NCBI GenBank assembly: GCA_903913865.1
Contig: CAIWMU010000097.1
Location: 1 to 64,000, forward strand
Source of the DNA: an uncultured Verrucomicrobia subdivision 3 bacterium
GTDB taxonomy: Bacteria; Verrucomicrobiota; Verrucomicrobiia; Limisphaerales; UBA8199
Direction: 5' to 3'
Length of the DNA stretch: 64,000 nucleotides
Below, piece after piece: positions 1-10,400 of this stretch (positions are counted from its first letter, which is position 1; the number at the start of each line of letters is the position of its first letter). The notes beneath the pieces are model-generated. The model did not search any database. It had not been told where the DNA came from and saw only the letters and a list, made by a program, of their open reading frames with translations. Position numbers and translations under genes: made by a program.

Positions 1-1586
1 CATCATCTCTACTACGGGAGACTCCGACTTCTGCCCCGGCCCTGCAGGTCTCACCGGTTGGTCCGGCTTGAACCCTCGGTTGCCGTCGATCGCTCGCCGC
101 GCCGCAGCAGCAGATCTCCTGGCTTACCCTCTCGTCACTTCCAGACATGCCGTCCACGTTGACGCCGCCAGAATGTTGGTCCGTCCACGACTGTGCTACA
201 GACGTCCCCTTGCAGCCTTCATCCACGGGGTAGGGATTCGGCTTTCTGGTGCTGCCCCTTTCGACGCTCATTTTGATGTCGTTCATCTCCATTACGGCCT
301 GCTTGTCCAATCGATGTCCTGCTTAGGCCCTTGCCTCGCGGTCATCGTTTTCCGCCGTGAACAGTCTAATTCGGAGGATGAAACTCTCACCCATGTTGAC
401 GCCAGCTTCACCAGCGCACACCCCGGCGGGGTTGGCGATTGGGTTCGTTCCACAAGTTGACCCAAGAGCCGACGCTGCAGATCGTAAAAGTCGAGGTTCA
501 ATGCCGCTGCAGTCGTGCCTGCCCCGTGCGTGCGCGCAGCTTCCGTCGCAGCCTACCAGAGCTCTGCTGGAATCCGTTGACCAAGGGGACGGGTCGATCG
601 CCACTCCCGCAGCCGCTCTGCCAATGTTTGAAGTTGAGGAAATCCGCTAAAATCTCGTTTCGTTGCCATAGTTCGCCACCAACCATAGCCACTTCACCCC
701 CAAAAGTTACGTACCCTTGCCGAAGCAACACCAAATAGTTGGGGGGCCGAGAGTGCACGAGTGAAAGGGCATTATTGTCTCCTGGTGGCCTTCCCCCGAG
801 AGCCAAGAGAAAATCAGAGATCGCCTATTTCTGAAATCGCTTTACACCCGTCTCAAGGTCCCAACGATGTCGACTGGGATCGGGGGGGCTTGAAGGCCAT
901 GCGCAATCCGGCCAGGAATTTCAGCCCGGCAATCGCCACAGATCGAAAAATGTTAACTTTTTTGGACGGCCAAAGATCTAAAGCAATGGCACCAACGTCC
1001 CCCTGAACTTTCCCGTCTCAAGCCACCTGCCCCCGAACTTGGAATCCGATCGTCCTGAGGTTGCCAATTAGACTTTCACTGGTCTGTTTGGCTCCCTTTG
1101 TGTCTTTGAAAACCAGGCACCATACTTTTGCTTGGCCCGGGGTGGAAATCGGCGGTTTTACCGGTTCCTGAGTTGGGTGGTGTCGATCGGCGGGGCCTTC
1201 CTGGGGCAGAAGGAGGATTCGAGGTATGTAGGCCTCGAGGGCGGACCATGGGAGGTTCGCGCTCCCCAAGTGGTTGCTGACAAGGTGATTTGCTCCGCGT
1301 CATTCTATATATGCGTGGAACCTTGGCAGAGTGGCTTTCCCGGCTCAGACACAGGATGGGGAGGCTTCAACCCAAACTTGAGAACCCGGCCGACATGCGC
1401 GGCTGACACCCCACTCACCGCAGTCCGACACCTTGTGAGCGACGCCAGCAATTTGAACCGGAAGCCTGCGAGCCAAGGGGACCTTGGTGTGGTTAAAATG
1501 AGGATGGGGCAAGCGCCTTTAAGTTGTCCGCGACTGACTCTTTCATAGATGCTTCCAGGCAATGAGTCTAGGTATTTAAAGCGTTA
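1..1586. other. Region without a convincing gene
   Basis: I see no coding sequence here that I can support. Short open frames exist on both strands, but none has a recognisable domain, signal peptide, ribosome binding site or coherent partner, and they overlap one another. The stretch lies downstream of the response regulator at 1587-2249 (minus strand) and has no obvious intrinsic terminator. It contains one 19-base segment at 713-731 that recurs inverted at 11551-11569. It may be decayed intergenic or repeat-derived DNA. Confidence 0.5.
713..731 (+). repeat. 19-bp dispersed repeat, copy 1
   Basis: The sequence ACCCTTGCCGAAGCAACAC is found here on the plus strand and, as its exact reverse complement, at 11551-11569. 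Flanking bases do not align. Both copies sit in stretches without genes. The reverse strand translates to a VLLRQG-type peptide, which I recall from spurious ORFs over dispersed repeats in many genomes; that link is from memory and is unverified. Confidence 0.5.
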
Positions 1587-2249
1587 TCAGGTGTGCAGAT
1601 ACCTGGCAACGGCCTCAGCGCGTGAGCGCACGTGCAACTTCTGGTAAATATGGCCAACATGGCTCTCAACCGTCCAGTAGCCTATTCCAAGTAGTGTGGC
1701 GATTTCTTTTGATTGATAGCCTTTCGCTAGAAGTTCCAACACCTCCCGCTCACGAGGGCTCAAATCCGGAACGTCCCGGCGCTCTGGTGGAGCAGGTTTT
1801 TTGAAAGCCTGCACGACCTGACGGGCGATGTTCGTGCTCATGGGGGCACCACCGGCACGCACATCACGAATGGCCCGCACAAGTTCGTCGGTGCGCACCG
1901 GTTTGAGCAGGTAGCCAACCGCCCCGGCCGCGAGCGAATCAAAAATCGCTTTTGAATCGTGATAGACCGTCAGCATCACGATTTGCAGCCCGGGGACAGC
2001 CACTGCAAGTTTGCGTGCGCACTCGACGCCCGACATGCCTGGCAGGTTGATATCCATGAGCACCGTCTGCGGTCGAAGTTCGGGAATCTGCTCCAAGGCC
2101 TCCCTGGCTGTGCCAAACGCACCGGCACAACTCATGCCAGCCTCCCTGTTGATGATGTCTATCAAGCTGTGGCGCACTTCCACATCGTCCTCCACGATGG
2201 CGACAGTGATGAGGGCGTCTGACAGGTTTGTTTCGTTGGTGGGTTTCAT
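1587..2249 (-). CDS. NarL/LuxR-family response regulator
   Basis: A 220-residue two-component response regulator. The receiver domain (about residues 14-130) has the acidic cluster E20-D21-D22, the expected phospho-acceptor D66 in VLMDINLPG, T94 and K116 in LLKPVR. A LuxR-type helix-turn-helix follows (about 155-215; LSPREREVLELLAKG, then TVESHVGHIYQKL). It should bind DNA when phosphorylated by the kinase encoded just upstream. Its start codon overlaps the kinase stop as ATGA at 2246-2249, so the two are translationally coupled and very probably partners. The sulfatase at 5544-6962 lies upstream on the same strand and is a plausible member or target of the same system, but no binding site is proven. 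Family assignment is firm; the regulon is inference. Confidence 0.95.
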   Translation of the reverse strand: MKPTNETNLSDALITVAIVEDDVEVRHSLIDIINREAGMSCAGAFGTAREALEQIPELRPQTVLMDINLPGMSGVECARKLAVAVPGLQIVMLTVYHDSKAIFDSLAAGAVGYLLKPVRTDELVRAIRDVRAGGAPMSTNIARQVVQAFKKPAPPERRDVPDLSPREREVLELLAKGYQSKEIATLLGIGYWTVESHVGHIYQKLHVRSRAEAVARYLHT

Positions 2250-5200
2250 ATCTTGCCGGGTTGAGAGATGCTGCCACTCAGGGGAAGGATGAATTCAACG
2301 ACCGTACCGCCTCCCGAGCGCTCGCGCCGATCGAAGTGTCCACCGATGCTTGCCATTCGCTCACTCATGTTAGCCGAACCGCAACCGCTGCCCCCTGCGA
2401 CCCGGGGGCAGCCCTGACCATTATCCTCAAGCAACACATGGAGGTTAACCCCTTCGAGCTTGATTCTGAGCCAGACCTCCGTGGCTCGAGCATGTTTTAC
2501 CGTGTTGTGGAGGGCCTCGCGCGCAGCGAGAAACAGGCTATGTCTTTGGGCAGAGCTTAGTGGAATAGGCGGCAACTCCTGCGGCGCATCCAGGCGAAAA
2601 TGCAGGTCGGCCAGTTTCAAATATTCCTCTGCGAACTGGCAAAGGTAAATCACCACTTGTTCCACGCTGTCATTCCCGGGGTCGATCGCCCATACGATTT
2701 CGTCCAACTCACGCGTTGCTCCTTGAGCGCGTTTGAAAATGTCGCCCAGCTTGGCTTTGAGCGATCCCGCATGCTTGGCTTCAGCCTGAGCCGATTCACT
2801 CAACATCGCAATCTGGGTTAGTGTCGCCCCGAGGTCGTCGTGAATATCGCGGGCGATCCGGGCACGCTCCCTCTCCACAGCCAATTCCCGGGCTTGCCCT
2901 CGTTGGACTTCCCGCAGCCTCGCACGGGCGCGCCGGCGCACCAACTGCCCGCTCGCGATCCCAACACAGGTCATGCCCGCCATCCCAGTCAATCCTTTGA
3001 ACCAGCCAGTCTGATAAAAAAGAGCCTCAACGGCGAAATCCAGACTTTGGCCAGACTCAATCCACACCCCATCCCCGGGCGAAGCCCTGAGCCTAAATCG
3101 ATACTTCCCGGGAGTCAGCCGGGGGTAGGTCACCTTGCGCATAGGAGCAGGTGTAGACCACGCGGATTCGTAACCTTCCAGCCAGGTTTGAAACAACACG
3201 TGATCCGGCGCGGTGTACGATGGCAAGGTGTAAGAGAATTCGACGTTGACTGAACCGGCTGGCAGGAGGATCGGACCGTTCTCAGGATGGCGGGCCGGAA
3301 CCGGATTACCTGATAGCAGACCACGCAAACTGACGGTGAAACCGCTGGCCGTGCTTAGTCCTTCGATCCGCGGTTCACTTGCCTGGGCGTGGGCAGGCAA
3401 AGTGGAGGAGTCCACCATCGCCAGGCCCTCCTGGGTGCAGAACCAGAGCCGACCGTCCAGACCTCGCGCCGAGAGCGGAACATTGCCGCCGGTGTTCAGT
3501 CCAACCGTTAACCCCGCATCCTCGCCCAGCAGAAGGAAACTCAGCCGGTCCTTTTCTCCTGCAGCCACTTCCTCAAACTCCCTTTTACTCACGCGCACCA
3601 ACCCATGGCGTGTGCCCAGCCACAAATGACCCTGCCCATCGTCGAGCAGTTGGCGAATATCGTCGTCAGGCAGTCCTTGCCGCGTCCGGAACACGGTCTT
3701 CTGGACGCCTTTCCAGCGTGCGAGCCCGGACGGAGTACCAATCCAGAGGATGCCATCGGAGTCGGTAAGTAGAAGACGAGCAGTATCAGAGGGCAAGCCT
3801 TCGGATGAGCGATGTTCCAGCATCCCGCCGCTCGGGGGCAATTCCCAGAGCCCGCTGCTTTGAGTGCCCACCTGGATCACGCCATTCGATCCTTCGGTGA
3901 TGGCCAGAATTGTGTCCAACCGTCCGGCTGATTCGACCAGCCAATCCTCTCCGGTTCGCACTAAAAGTCCTTCGCGCGTTCCCACCCATATCCGATGGAC
4001 GCTATCTTCGAAAAGACAGGTGATGTGACGTGACTTGAAACCATCCTTCTGCCGGAGCTGTGTCAAGGAGCCATTGGTCCCCAGACGCAATAGGTGTGAG
4101 CCTTGTGTTCCGACCCAAAGCTGCTTATCGGATGACTGAAGCAGGGCGGAAACCGCCACCCCCTTCAACATGTTTGTGCTGGTGTAATGGTGGAACCGGC
4201 CCGGTGAGCCTGCGAGCAATCCCCCGATTCTGCTGCCGGCCCAAAACTCGTTTGTTGATGCGGGCCAGAGTGCGGTGACGGGTAGCTGACCCGGATCCGA
4301 CCCGGCTTTAAACATGCTCACCGAACGTTGCTGCAAGCGATAGAAACCGCTACTGGTCCCGATCCAAAGGCATCCGTCGCGAGACAACGTGAGGCATCGC
4401 ACGTCCCGTGGCCCGTAAGATCCCGGCTCGGCCAACGCAAGCCATTTCCCACCCTGCAGCCGGTGCAATCCCTCTACTGAGCCTATCCAATTCATCTCCT
4501 GGCTCTCAAGAACGCAACTGATTCGCAAACCGGCAGGCAGCACCTCGGTCCAGTGCTCAGCCGCACGCCGGAAGATCCGGCCATCCACTTGCTGCACCCA
4601 AACCACATCCGGGCCTGCAGTTACCACTTTGAAAAAGTTCGTCGCGTGAAGTTCCAGCGGAAACGACTCCTCCCCATACACTCCATCGTGGAATCGAAGC
4701 AGGCGTTCGCCCTCGGTGAGCCAAACATCCCCCCGGCTGTCGATGGCCGCGGAAGTGAAGAGGGTCGGCGAATCCTCAGGAACGCCGGGGTGCTTGACGA
4801 ATACCAACTGCCGACCATCAAAAATGTGGATACCCCGTGTGGAGGCTACCACAACTCTTCCTCCCACATCCCCGATACAAAAGAACACCAATTTTCCGGA
4901 CATCACCGTCTCACCGTCCGGGGTCACCCTCGAAATGGGACTACCAAGGCTGTTCGTGCCCCCGACGAGCGGTACGGATTGCCAGATCTGTCCGTCGAAT
5001 CGGAGCACCGTTTCATCACCGCAAATCCATGGGGTGCCTCGGTGGTCAATGTGCATCTGCCGAAAATAGGCCGCAGGCGACGCTGCCAACTGCTCCTGGG
5101 GGAACCGGACGAAGTTGACACCATCGAACCGGACAATGTAGTGGGGAGTTGTCAACCACAGGAACCCGTCAGCCATCTGCTCAATAGAAAGCACCAACCC

Positions 5201-5404
5201 CTCTGGAAGCCCGTCCTCAACGTTCCAATGTCGCAGGGTGTATTTGTTCAGCAAGCCGTCAGCGCGGATGGTCATGGAGAGTGACATCCCCATTAAAAGC
5301 AGGGCGGCCACAGTCGCTCGTAATGGCGGCAAGTGCAGCGCTTGGAGCTTCGATTTTAAGCCGCTCATTCCTTTGACAGTAGTCTTCGCCAGCTTGGTCG
5401 TCAA
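2246..5404 (-). CDS. Two-component sensor kinase with Reg_prop beta-propeller and Y_Y_Y domain
   Basis: A 1052-residue membrane sensor histidine kinase. An N-terminal hydrophobic segment (about 28-50) is followed by a long extracytoplasmic region of two-component propeller repeats (recurring WIGT..GL.R, as in LWIGTSSGFYRL and IWVGTREGLLVR), then a Y_Y_Y-type domain (about 700-790), one transmembrane segment (about 795-815) and a HisKA_3 kinase core. Visible kinase residues are H855 in RDIHDDLG, N967 in AREALHNTVKHA and the G-box DNGQG at 994-998. This resembles the sensor half of Bacteroidetes glycan-sensing HTCS proteins, but here the regulator is a separate NarL-type protein coupled by ATGA. 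The start is TTG at 5404; ATG at 5368 (MSGLKSK) is an alternative. A role in sensing glycan fragments is inferred from architecture and from the neighbouring sulfatase. Confidence 0.93.
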   Translation of the reverse strand: MTTKLAKTTVKGMSGLKSKLQALHLPPLRATVAALLLMGMSLSMTIRADGLLNKYTLRHWNVEDGLPEGLVLSIEQMADGFLWLTTPHYIVRFDGVNFVRFPQEQLAASPAAYFRQMHIDHRGTPWICGDETVLRFDGQIWQSVPLVGGTNSLGSPISRVTPDGETVMSGKLVFFCIGDVGGRVVVASTRGIHIFDGRQLVFVKHPGVPEDSPTLFTSAAIDSRGDVWLTEGERLLRFHDGVYGEESFPLELHATNFFKVVTAGPDVVWVQQVDGRIFRRAAEHWTEVLPAGLRISCVLESQEMNWIGSVEGLHRLQGGKWLALAEPGSYGPRDVRCLTLSRDGCLWIGTSSGFYRLQQRSVSMFKAGSDPGQLPVTALWPASTNEFWAGSRIGGLLAGSPGRFHHYTSTNMLKGVAVSALLQSSDKQLWVGTQGSHLLRLGTNGSLTQLRQKDGFKSRHITCLFEDSVHRIWVGTREGLLVRTGEDWLVESAGRLDTILAITEGSNGVIQVGTQSSGLWELPPSGGMLEHRSSEGLPSDTARLLLTDSDGILWIGTPSGLARWKGVQKTVFRTRQGLPDDDIRQLLDDGQGHLWLGTRHGLVRVSKREFEEVAAGEKDRLSFLLLGEDAGLTVGLNTGGNVPLSARGLDGRLWFCTQEGLAMVDSSTLPAHAQASEPRIEGLSTASGFTVSLRGLLSGNPVPARHPENGPILLPAGSVNVEFSYTLPSYTAPDHVLFQTWLEGYESAWSTPAPMRKVTYPRLTPGKYRFRLRASPGDGVWIESGQSLDFAVEALFYQTGWFKGLTGMAGMTCVGIASGQLVRRRARARLREVQRGQARELAVERERARIARDIHDDLGATLTQIAMLSESAQAEAKHAGSLKAKLGDIFKRAQGATRELDEIVWAIDPGNDSVEQVVIYLCQFAEEYLKLADLHFRLDAPQELPPIPLSSAQRHSLFLAAREALHNTVKHARATEVWLRIKLEGVNLHVLLEDNGQGCPRVAGGSGCGSANMSERMASIGGHFDRRERSGGGTVVEFILPLSGSISQPGKI

Positions 5405-5409
5405 TTCTC

Positions 5410-5422
5410 AGTAAAATTTACT
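5410..5422. promoter_or_regulatory. AT-rich 13-bp palindrome before the sensor kinase
   Basis: AGTAAAATTTACT is a perfect inverted repeat (6 + 1 + 6) lying 5 bases upstream of the TTG start of the sensor kinase and in the gap after the sulfatase gene. Position and symmetry would suit an operator or autoregulatory site for the coupled response regulator, but there is no second copy that I can point to and chance occurrence is possible. Confidence 0.3.
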
Positions 5423-5543
5423 CGAACTCTAGAACGAACTCAAAGGCCTTGTTTCCTTCCCTATTCAGATTTGCCACCGTCATTGGCTTGTCCCGTCCGC
5501 TGCAATGGCGGAACCTTCGTTCACCATCTCTTTAAGAACTGGG

Positions 5544-6962
5544 CTACTCGTCAATTTTCCTCACCCCCTCAAAAATAGACTCCTCGGACGAGCCCTCGCC
5601 CTCTTCAACAAGGGCAGGCGGAAGGGCGGTCACATCATCCCGGCGCAGATCCGTCAGGATTGCGTCGAGTTGCCGAACCTTTTCAGGGTGACTACTGGCA
5701 ACATCCTCCCGTTCCAGGGGATCGGTTGAAAGGTTGAACAGTTCCCGCTTATTGCTTTTTGCGGCGGCGATTAGCTTCCAATCTCCAAACAATACGGCCG
5801 CGCCGTTCGCGGAGGGGATGTAAATCGCCCGGGGCTCCAGCTTTGCGACCGTGCCAGTCAGCAGTGACCAGATGTCGCGCCCGTCGAACTTCGGATCCGC
5901 CCCCGGCTTCCAACCCGCGAGCTTCGTGAGGGTCGGCATCCAATCGGCAGCGTGCAAAGGAACGGAGAGCTTGCGGGGCTTAAGCACCCCCGGCCAGTTG
6001 GCAAACGCGTCAACGCGGACTCCACCTTCGTAAAGCTGGCCTTTGTTTCCCCGTAATGGAAGGTTGCTGCCGACCCTGACCTTTAGCGGTGGCGTGTTGC
6101 CCGCATAGGGGTTGCCTGACTCGGTCGTTCCACCGTTATCCGACGTGAACACGACAAGTGTGTTCCCCCGCTGGCCCGTTTCCTCAAGTGCCGTTATCAA
6201 CTCACCGACCTTGGCGTCCATCTGCGAAACAAACCCGCCGTAGCGGCGAAACGACTCGGTCTTTGCCTCATCCGCAAATGTCACATCGGCGTAGATCCGC
6301 TTGTAATCCTCCGGGGCATCAACCGGAATGTGCACCGCCTGAAAAGGCACATAGACGAACCAAGGATCCCGTTTATCGCGAATCCACTTGCACGCCTGCC
6401 GGACAATAAGCTCAGTTGCGTTTCCCTTTTCCTCGATGAACTTTCCGTCCCGGTGCCACGTGTTCATGTATTTGCCCTTCCGGTAGGTGTGCTCCCACGG
6501 GTCCACAGCGCCTGCCAGAGAACCGTAACTGTGGTCAAAGCCATAATGTTGCGGGCCCCAGTCAAGCCGCGAGCCAAGATGCCACTTCCCCGCAAGATAG
6601 GTGCCATAGCCGCACTCTTTCAACGCAGATGCCAAAGTCACTGTCCCGGGGAGAAAAGCACGCAGATTTGTGGGGGTCAGCACATGTGGCCCGAACCGGC
6701 TGGTCCATCGGCCGGAAAGCAAGGCAGCACGGGTGGGCGAGCATACCGGCTGGACGTAATGCCGATCCAACTCCACTCCTTCGCGGGCGAGTTTGTCTAT
6801 GTGTGGTGTCTTAAAGGCGCTTCCATGGTAGCCGACATCGGCCCAGCCAAGATCATCCGCAACGATCAGGAGGATGTTGGGACGCGCAACGCCCGCCGCG
6901 AAGGTATGGGTGCAAAGGCTGGTCAGCAGCATGAGAAGAAATATGCCGGGAAGATGGTTCAT
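5544..6962 (-). CDS. Secreted arylsulfatase (formylglycine sulfatase family)
   Basis: A 472-residue sulfatase with a signal peptide (about residues 1-23). The active-site signature CSPTRAALLSGR places C74 as the residue converted to formylglycine by a sulfatase-maturing enzyme, which is not encoded in this window. Metal and sulfate-binding motifs are present: D36-D37 in IVADDLGW, K126/H128 in LAGKWHLG, H211 and D275-N276 in FTSDNGG. Length and order fit type I sulfatases (alkaline phosphatase superfamily), close in style to arylsulfatase B or N-acetylgalactosamine sulfatases. It should remove sulfate esters from a glycan in the periplasm or outside the cell. It precedes the sensor kinase by 139 bases on the same strand, so co-regulation is plausible. 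The exact substrate cannot be read from the sequence. Confidence 0.95.
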   Translation of the reverse strand: MNHLPGIFLLMLLTSLCTHTFAAGVARPNILLIVADDLGWADVGYHGSAFKTPHIDKLAREGVELDRHYVQPVCSPTRAALLSGRWTSRFGPHVLTPTNLRAFLPGTVTLASALKECGYGTYLAGKWHLGSRLDWGPQHYGFDHSYGSLAGAVDPWEHTYRKGKYMNTWHRDGKFIEEKGNATELIVRQACKWIRDKRDPWFVYVPFQAVHIPVDAPEDYKRIYADVTFADEAKTESFRRYGGFVSQMDAKVGELITALEETGQRGNTLVVFTSDNGGTTESGNPYAGNTPPLKVRVGSNLPLRGNKGQLYEGGVRVDAFANWPGVLKPRKLSVPLHAADWMPTLTKLAGWKPGADPKFDGRDIWSLLTGTVAKLEPRAIYIPSANGAAVLFGDWKLIAAAKSNKRELFNLSTDPLEREDVASSHPEKVRQLDAILTDLRRDDVTALPPALVEEGEGSSEESIFEGVRKIDE

Positions 6963-7408
6963 GGTGGCAGAATGGTCTGAATTCTCAGTGGGCGTGAATT
7001 TGGGGCTCGGCCTTCGTAAGGTTGATGGCCACCAGCAGAATGGTCTGGCCTAAGTAATCGATGCTGGCATGGTTTCTCACGACGAATGGTGCTATTCTCA
7101 TTGGCTTTTCGTGTTTATGTCTGGTGGCTTGCCAGCAAAGGGCTTTCGCCAGAAAGCCACCGCCTTGAACTTAGAGCCGGGGTGCCTGAGAACAAGTTCA
7201 GACCCGTTCCCCTGAGCCACAGCTAAGACAATCCGCCCGGTGTTCAGAAGGCTACTGGTGGGCGCGGTGCGCACCCACCAGTAGCTCCAACCCTCTAAGT
7301 TCACTCTTGAGAAGGTTTACAGATTGTGCATGTGGCGGCATTAATGAAAAAGACCGCCCCATGGAAATAATGCCACCTGGATAGGAGACACTACAACAGG
7401 AACCTCGA
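6963..7408. other. Intergenic region rich in inverted repeats
   Basis: About 446 bases between the sulfatase and the PATR-protein gene. I see no supportable gene; a 68-codon minus-strand frame (7098-7304) has no recognisable domain. Structures visible are an 8-bp stem GGTGGCTT/AAGCCACC (7123-7130 with 7154-7161), a strong palindrome at 7252-7284, and GGCATTA/TAATGCC arms near 7334-7376. The density of palindromes suggests a decayed mobile palindromic repeat or overlapping 3' RNA structures. Confidence 0.45.
7252..7284 (-). terminator. Strong palindrome downstream of the PATR-protein gene
   Basis: CTACTGGTGGG pairs perfectly with CCCACCAGTAG (11 bp) and the loop itself contains CGC/GCG. It lies 125 bases beyond the stop of the 7409-11077 gene, where a 3' hairpin would be expected. 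There is no T-run after it on either strand, so it is not a canonical intrinsic terminator; it may stabilise the mRNA end or be part of a palindromic repeat. Confidence 0.3.
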
Positions 7409-10400
7409 TCATGGATAGACCAACCGGAAGAATACGGCCCCATTGGCGGGGTCAATTGGAATGACCACCTCGTTGACAGCGCTGGAACCCGGCACCGTAA
7501 ACCAGTTGCTGGACAGGCCCATGTCGATCGAGTTTGTCTGCGTCTGCAGTGACCATCCTTTGTGGTCCATCGGCCAGGACAGTTGCAAGGAGTTGCCGCC
7601 AACCACTACGGCAGTGATATTGGTTGGGTTCTGGGCCGTGCCCGTGCCAATCCTCAGCGTGCCGTCCACAAGGAGTGTTTCGGTATTCCACGCCAATCCA
7701 TCGCCGGGAAGGGGTGTCACGTTGGCAAACGCTCCGGAATAAGTCGCGGCGGTGAATAGCTTGAACGTGTTGTTGGTCGTCAACCTCCCCGCCAGATTGG
7801 CGACCTGCAAGGTGCCGCTGTATGTCAGCGTGCCGCCGCAGACAATCTGGTCGCAGGCTCCGTCCGCCCCAACCTCCATCGATGTGATGCCTTCGGCCTG
7901 TAGTTGCAGGTTATTGCCAAAGCTCAGCATGCCGATTCCGGCGCCGGGAATGATCGTCCCACTGGCGGTGACGTTTCCGAGCACAGTGCCGTTGCCGTTC
8001 AGTGTTTGGGCAGGGGCGAGGACAAATCCGCCGGTATTGGCCGAAGCGTCAAAGGTGGCCCCGGCAGCCACAACGATATTGGAGGATCCATCAAGTCCGG
8101 CGTTGGCACCAAGCATGAGGGTTCCTGAGGAAACAGTGGTGTCACCAATATAGTTGTCTGCGTGCGCCTGTCCATCGAGCAACAAAACACCGCTGCCAGT
8201 TTTGGTCAGTGCGAGGTTTCCTGAAATGCCTCCAGCGTAGGTATTGGAGAGAGCAATATTCAAGGTGATCGTCGGTGTGCCAACGCCGCTATTGATGACC
8301 GTGGCGGGGCTGGTGCCTTTCAGCAACCCGGCGAGCTCCTGATCAAACCCGTTCAGGTCCAGCCAGCCGGTGGTTGCCTGGCCGTTGCTCACAACCGCAC
8401 TCGTGCAGATGGCATTGGCCACCCCAAGTTTGACAGTCCCGCCGATGATCAATGATGGAAAGGTGTTGCTGTTATTGTTGAGGACCACTGTCCCGGCCCG
8501 GACAACAACGTTCGTGGAGGATGAAATGGCTCCATTGAGATACAGCGTGCCCCCGCTGCTTCCGAAATGTCCTCCTGCCTGGGTTGGGCCATTGATGGTG
8601 ATGGGACCGCTATAGGAGGCAGAGCCTGTTGCCGAGCAATGCAGCGCCCCAAATCCGATGATGCCACCCCCGTTTATCACCAGTGGACGACTGATCTCGA
8701 GACCATTGGAGCCCAGGAGAAGCGCCACTCCTGAGACGCGGTTCAAATAGACAGTGCCATTTGTGCCCAAGGCATTGTTATGCTGGGCGACGAGGATGCC
8801 ACCGCCGACTGTGGTATCCCCGGTGTAGACATTGTCGCCTGTGAGCGTGGCAGTTCCGGTGCCCGCCTTCGCGAGACCAAAAGTCCCGCTGATTTGACCG
8901 TTTAGCGTCATGTTTCCGCTGCCACCCACAGCCGCATCGCCGGTGAGCACAACCGGACCACTCAGGTTGACAGCGTTCGAATTGTTGTTGACCAGTGCCC
9001 CATTGCCGGTTCCTGAGCCGCTGATCGAGAATGCCTCCAACGACCCGTCCGGCTGGCCATTGATGTCCAGCGTGGCGCCGGAATTCACGGTCGTGGATCC
9101 GTTCACTCTCCCAAGGGCTGTTGAGCCGCCCAGCTTGAGCGTTCCGGCATTGACAGTCGTTCCCCCGCTGTAGCTATTGTCACCGCTCAACAGCGCGGTG
9201 CCCGATCCGCTCATCGTGACGCTGCCACTGCCGCTGATACTGTTGGCCAACACTCCGGCTGCATCACTTCTGGCAATCACAATGGCCCCGTTGTTTGTGA
9301 CGGTGCCAAGACCGAGCGAGCCAACGGCATCGTGATTGCCGATCTGCACCACACCGGCTTGTATGAGAGTGGATCCGGCATAGTCGTTGTTCAAACCGAG
9401 AACGAGTGTGCCAGTGCCCGTTTTCGTCAGACCTCCAGGTCCGCTGATGGATCCGCCAGAGGCGACGAAGTTGTAGGTGGCGGCAGTGTCCACTGTTGTC
9501 CAGCCCGGCACGGCCGCTCTAAGGTTCACATAAGTATTTAAGGCAGTGTCATCAAACAGGGCGAAGTCCCCGTTATTAAAGTTGGTGTTCAAGCCGGCGG
9601 TATTCGTCCAGTTGGGTGTCGTGGTGTCCCAATCTGATCCATTCTGACCGGTCCACACGAGGCTCTGAGGATTGCTGTTAGTGCCCTGCACGGGGGCGAT
9701 GGTCACGGCAACGGTTGCAGGTGAACTCTGGGTGTTCAAAGAAAACGTCGCACTGTAATTGTTGTTGCCCAAGGCGGTTGTCAAATCCCCCTCCACCCCG
9801 GTAAGACTGCCGGTGCACTGGCACAGCGTGTAGGTGCCGGGCACCGGAATGCCGCCACCGGGAAAAGCCAGATTGGCTGTGATCCCGGGCGTCAAGGTCA
9901 GGTTGCCGTTCACCAGGATCAAGTTGTTCAGGGCATTCGTGCCATCCGTCAGGGCGGCAGTGTTTAGGTTCCAGAGCACTGAGCAGTCCCCCAGGGTTGT
10001 GTTCCCATTAATCGTCAAGGTGCCGCCATTCGTGGTTCCCGGGGAAAGGGTGGCGCCGGTAACAGAAGCCACCACGCCGGTGACAGTCCCGCTGCCCTCG
10101 AGTATTTGGCCGGGGGCCAAAGCGAAATTGGCGACACCCGAGACATCCAGAACACTGCCGTTGGCTAGCGAGATTCTTGGACTGCTGGCGATGGAACCGC
10201 CGTCACTCAGGCTCAGAGTGCCTGAGTTGATGATGGTTGCGCCGCTGTAGGTGTTGGCACCACTCAAAGTGACCTGACCGGCCCCGGCCATGGTTACCGT
10301 GCCGCTGCCGCTGATGACGTTGTTCACCACAAGGCTGTCCGAGCGATTGAACACCAGCTTGTAATTATTGGTCACACTGCCAGACCCCAGATTGCCACTG

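Noticed and set aside
7098..7304. 68-codon minus-strand frame in the palindrome-rich gap
   Set aside because: Overlaps strong inverted repeats, lacks a ribosome binding site and shows no recognisable domain; more likely repeat DNA.
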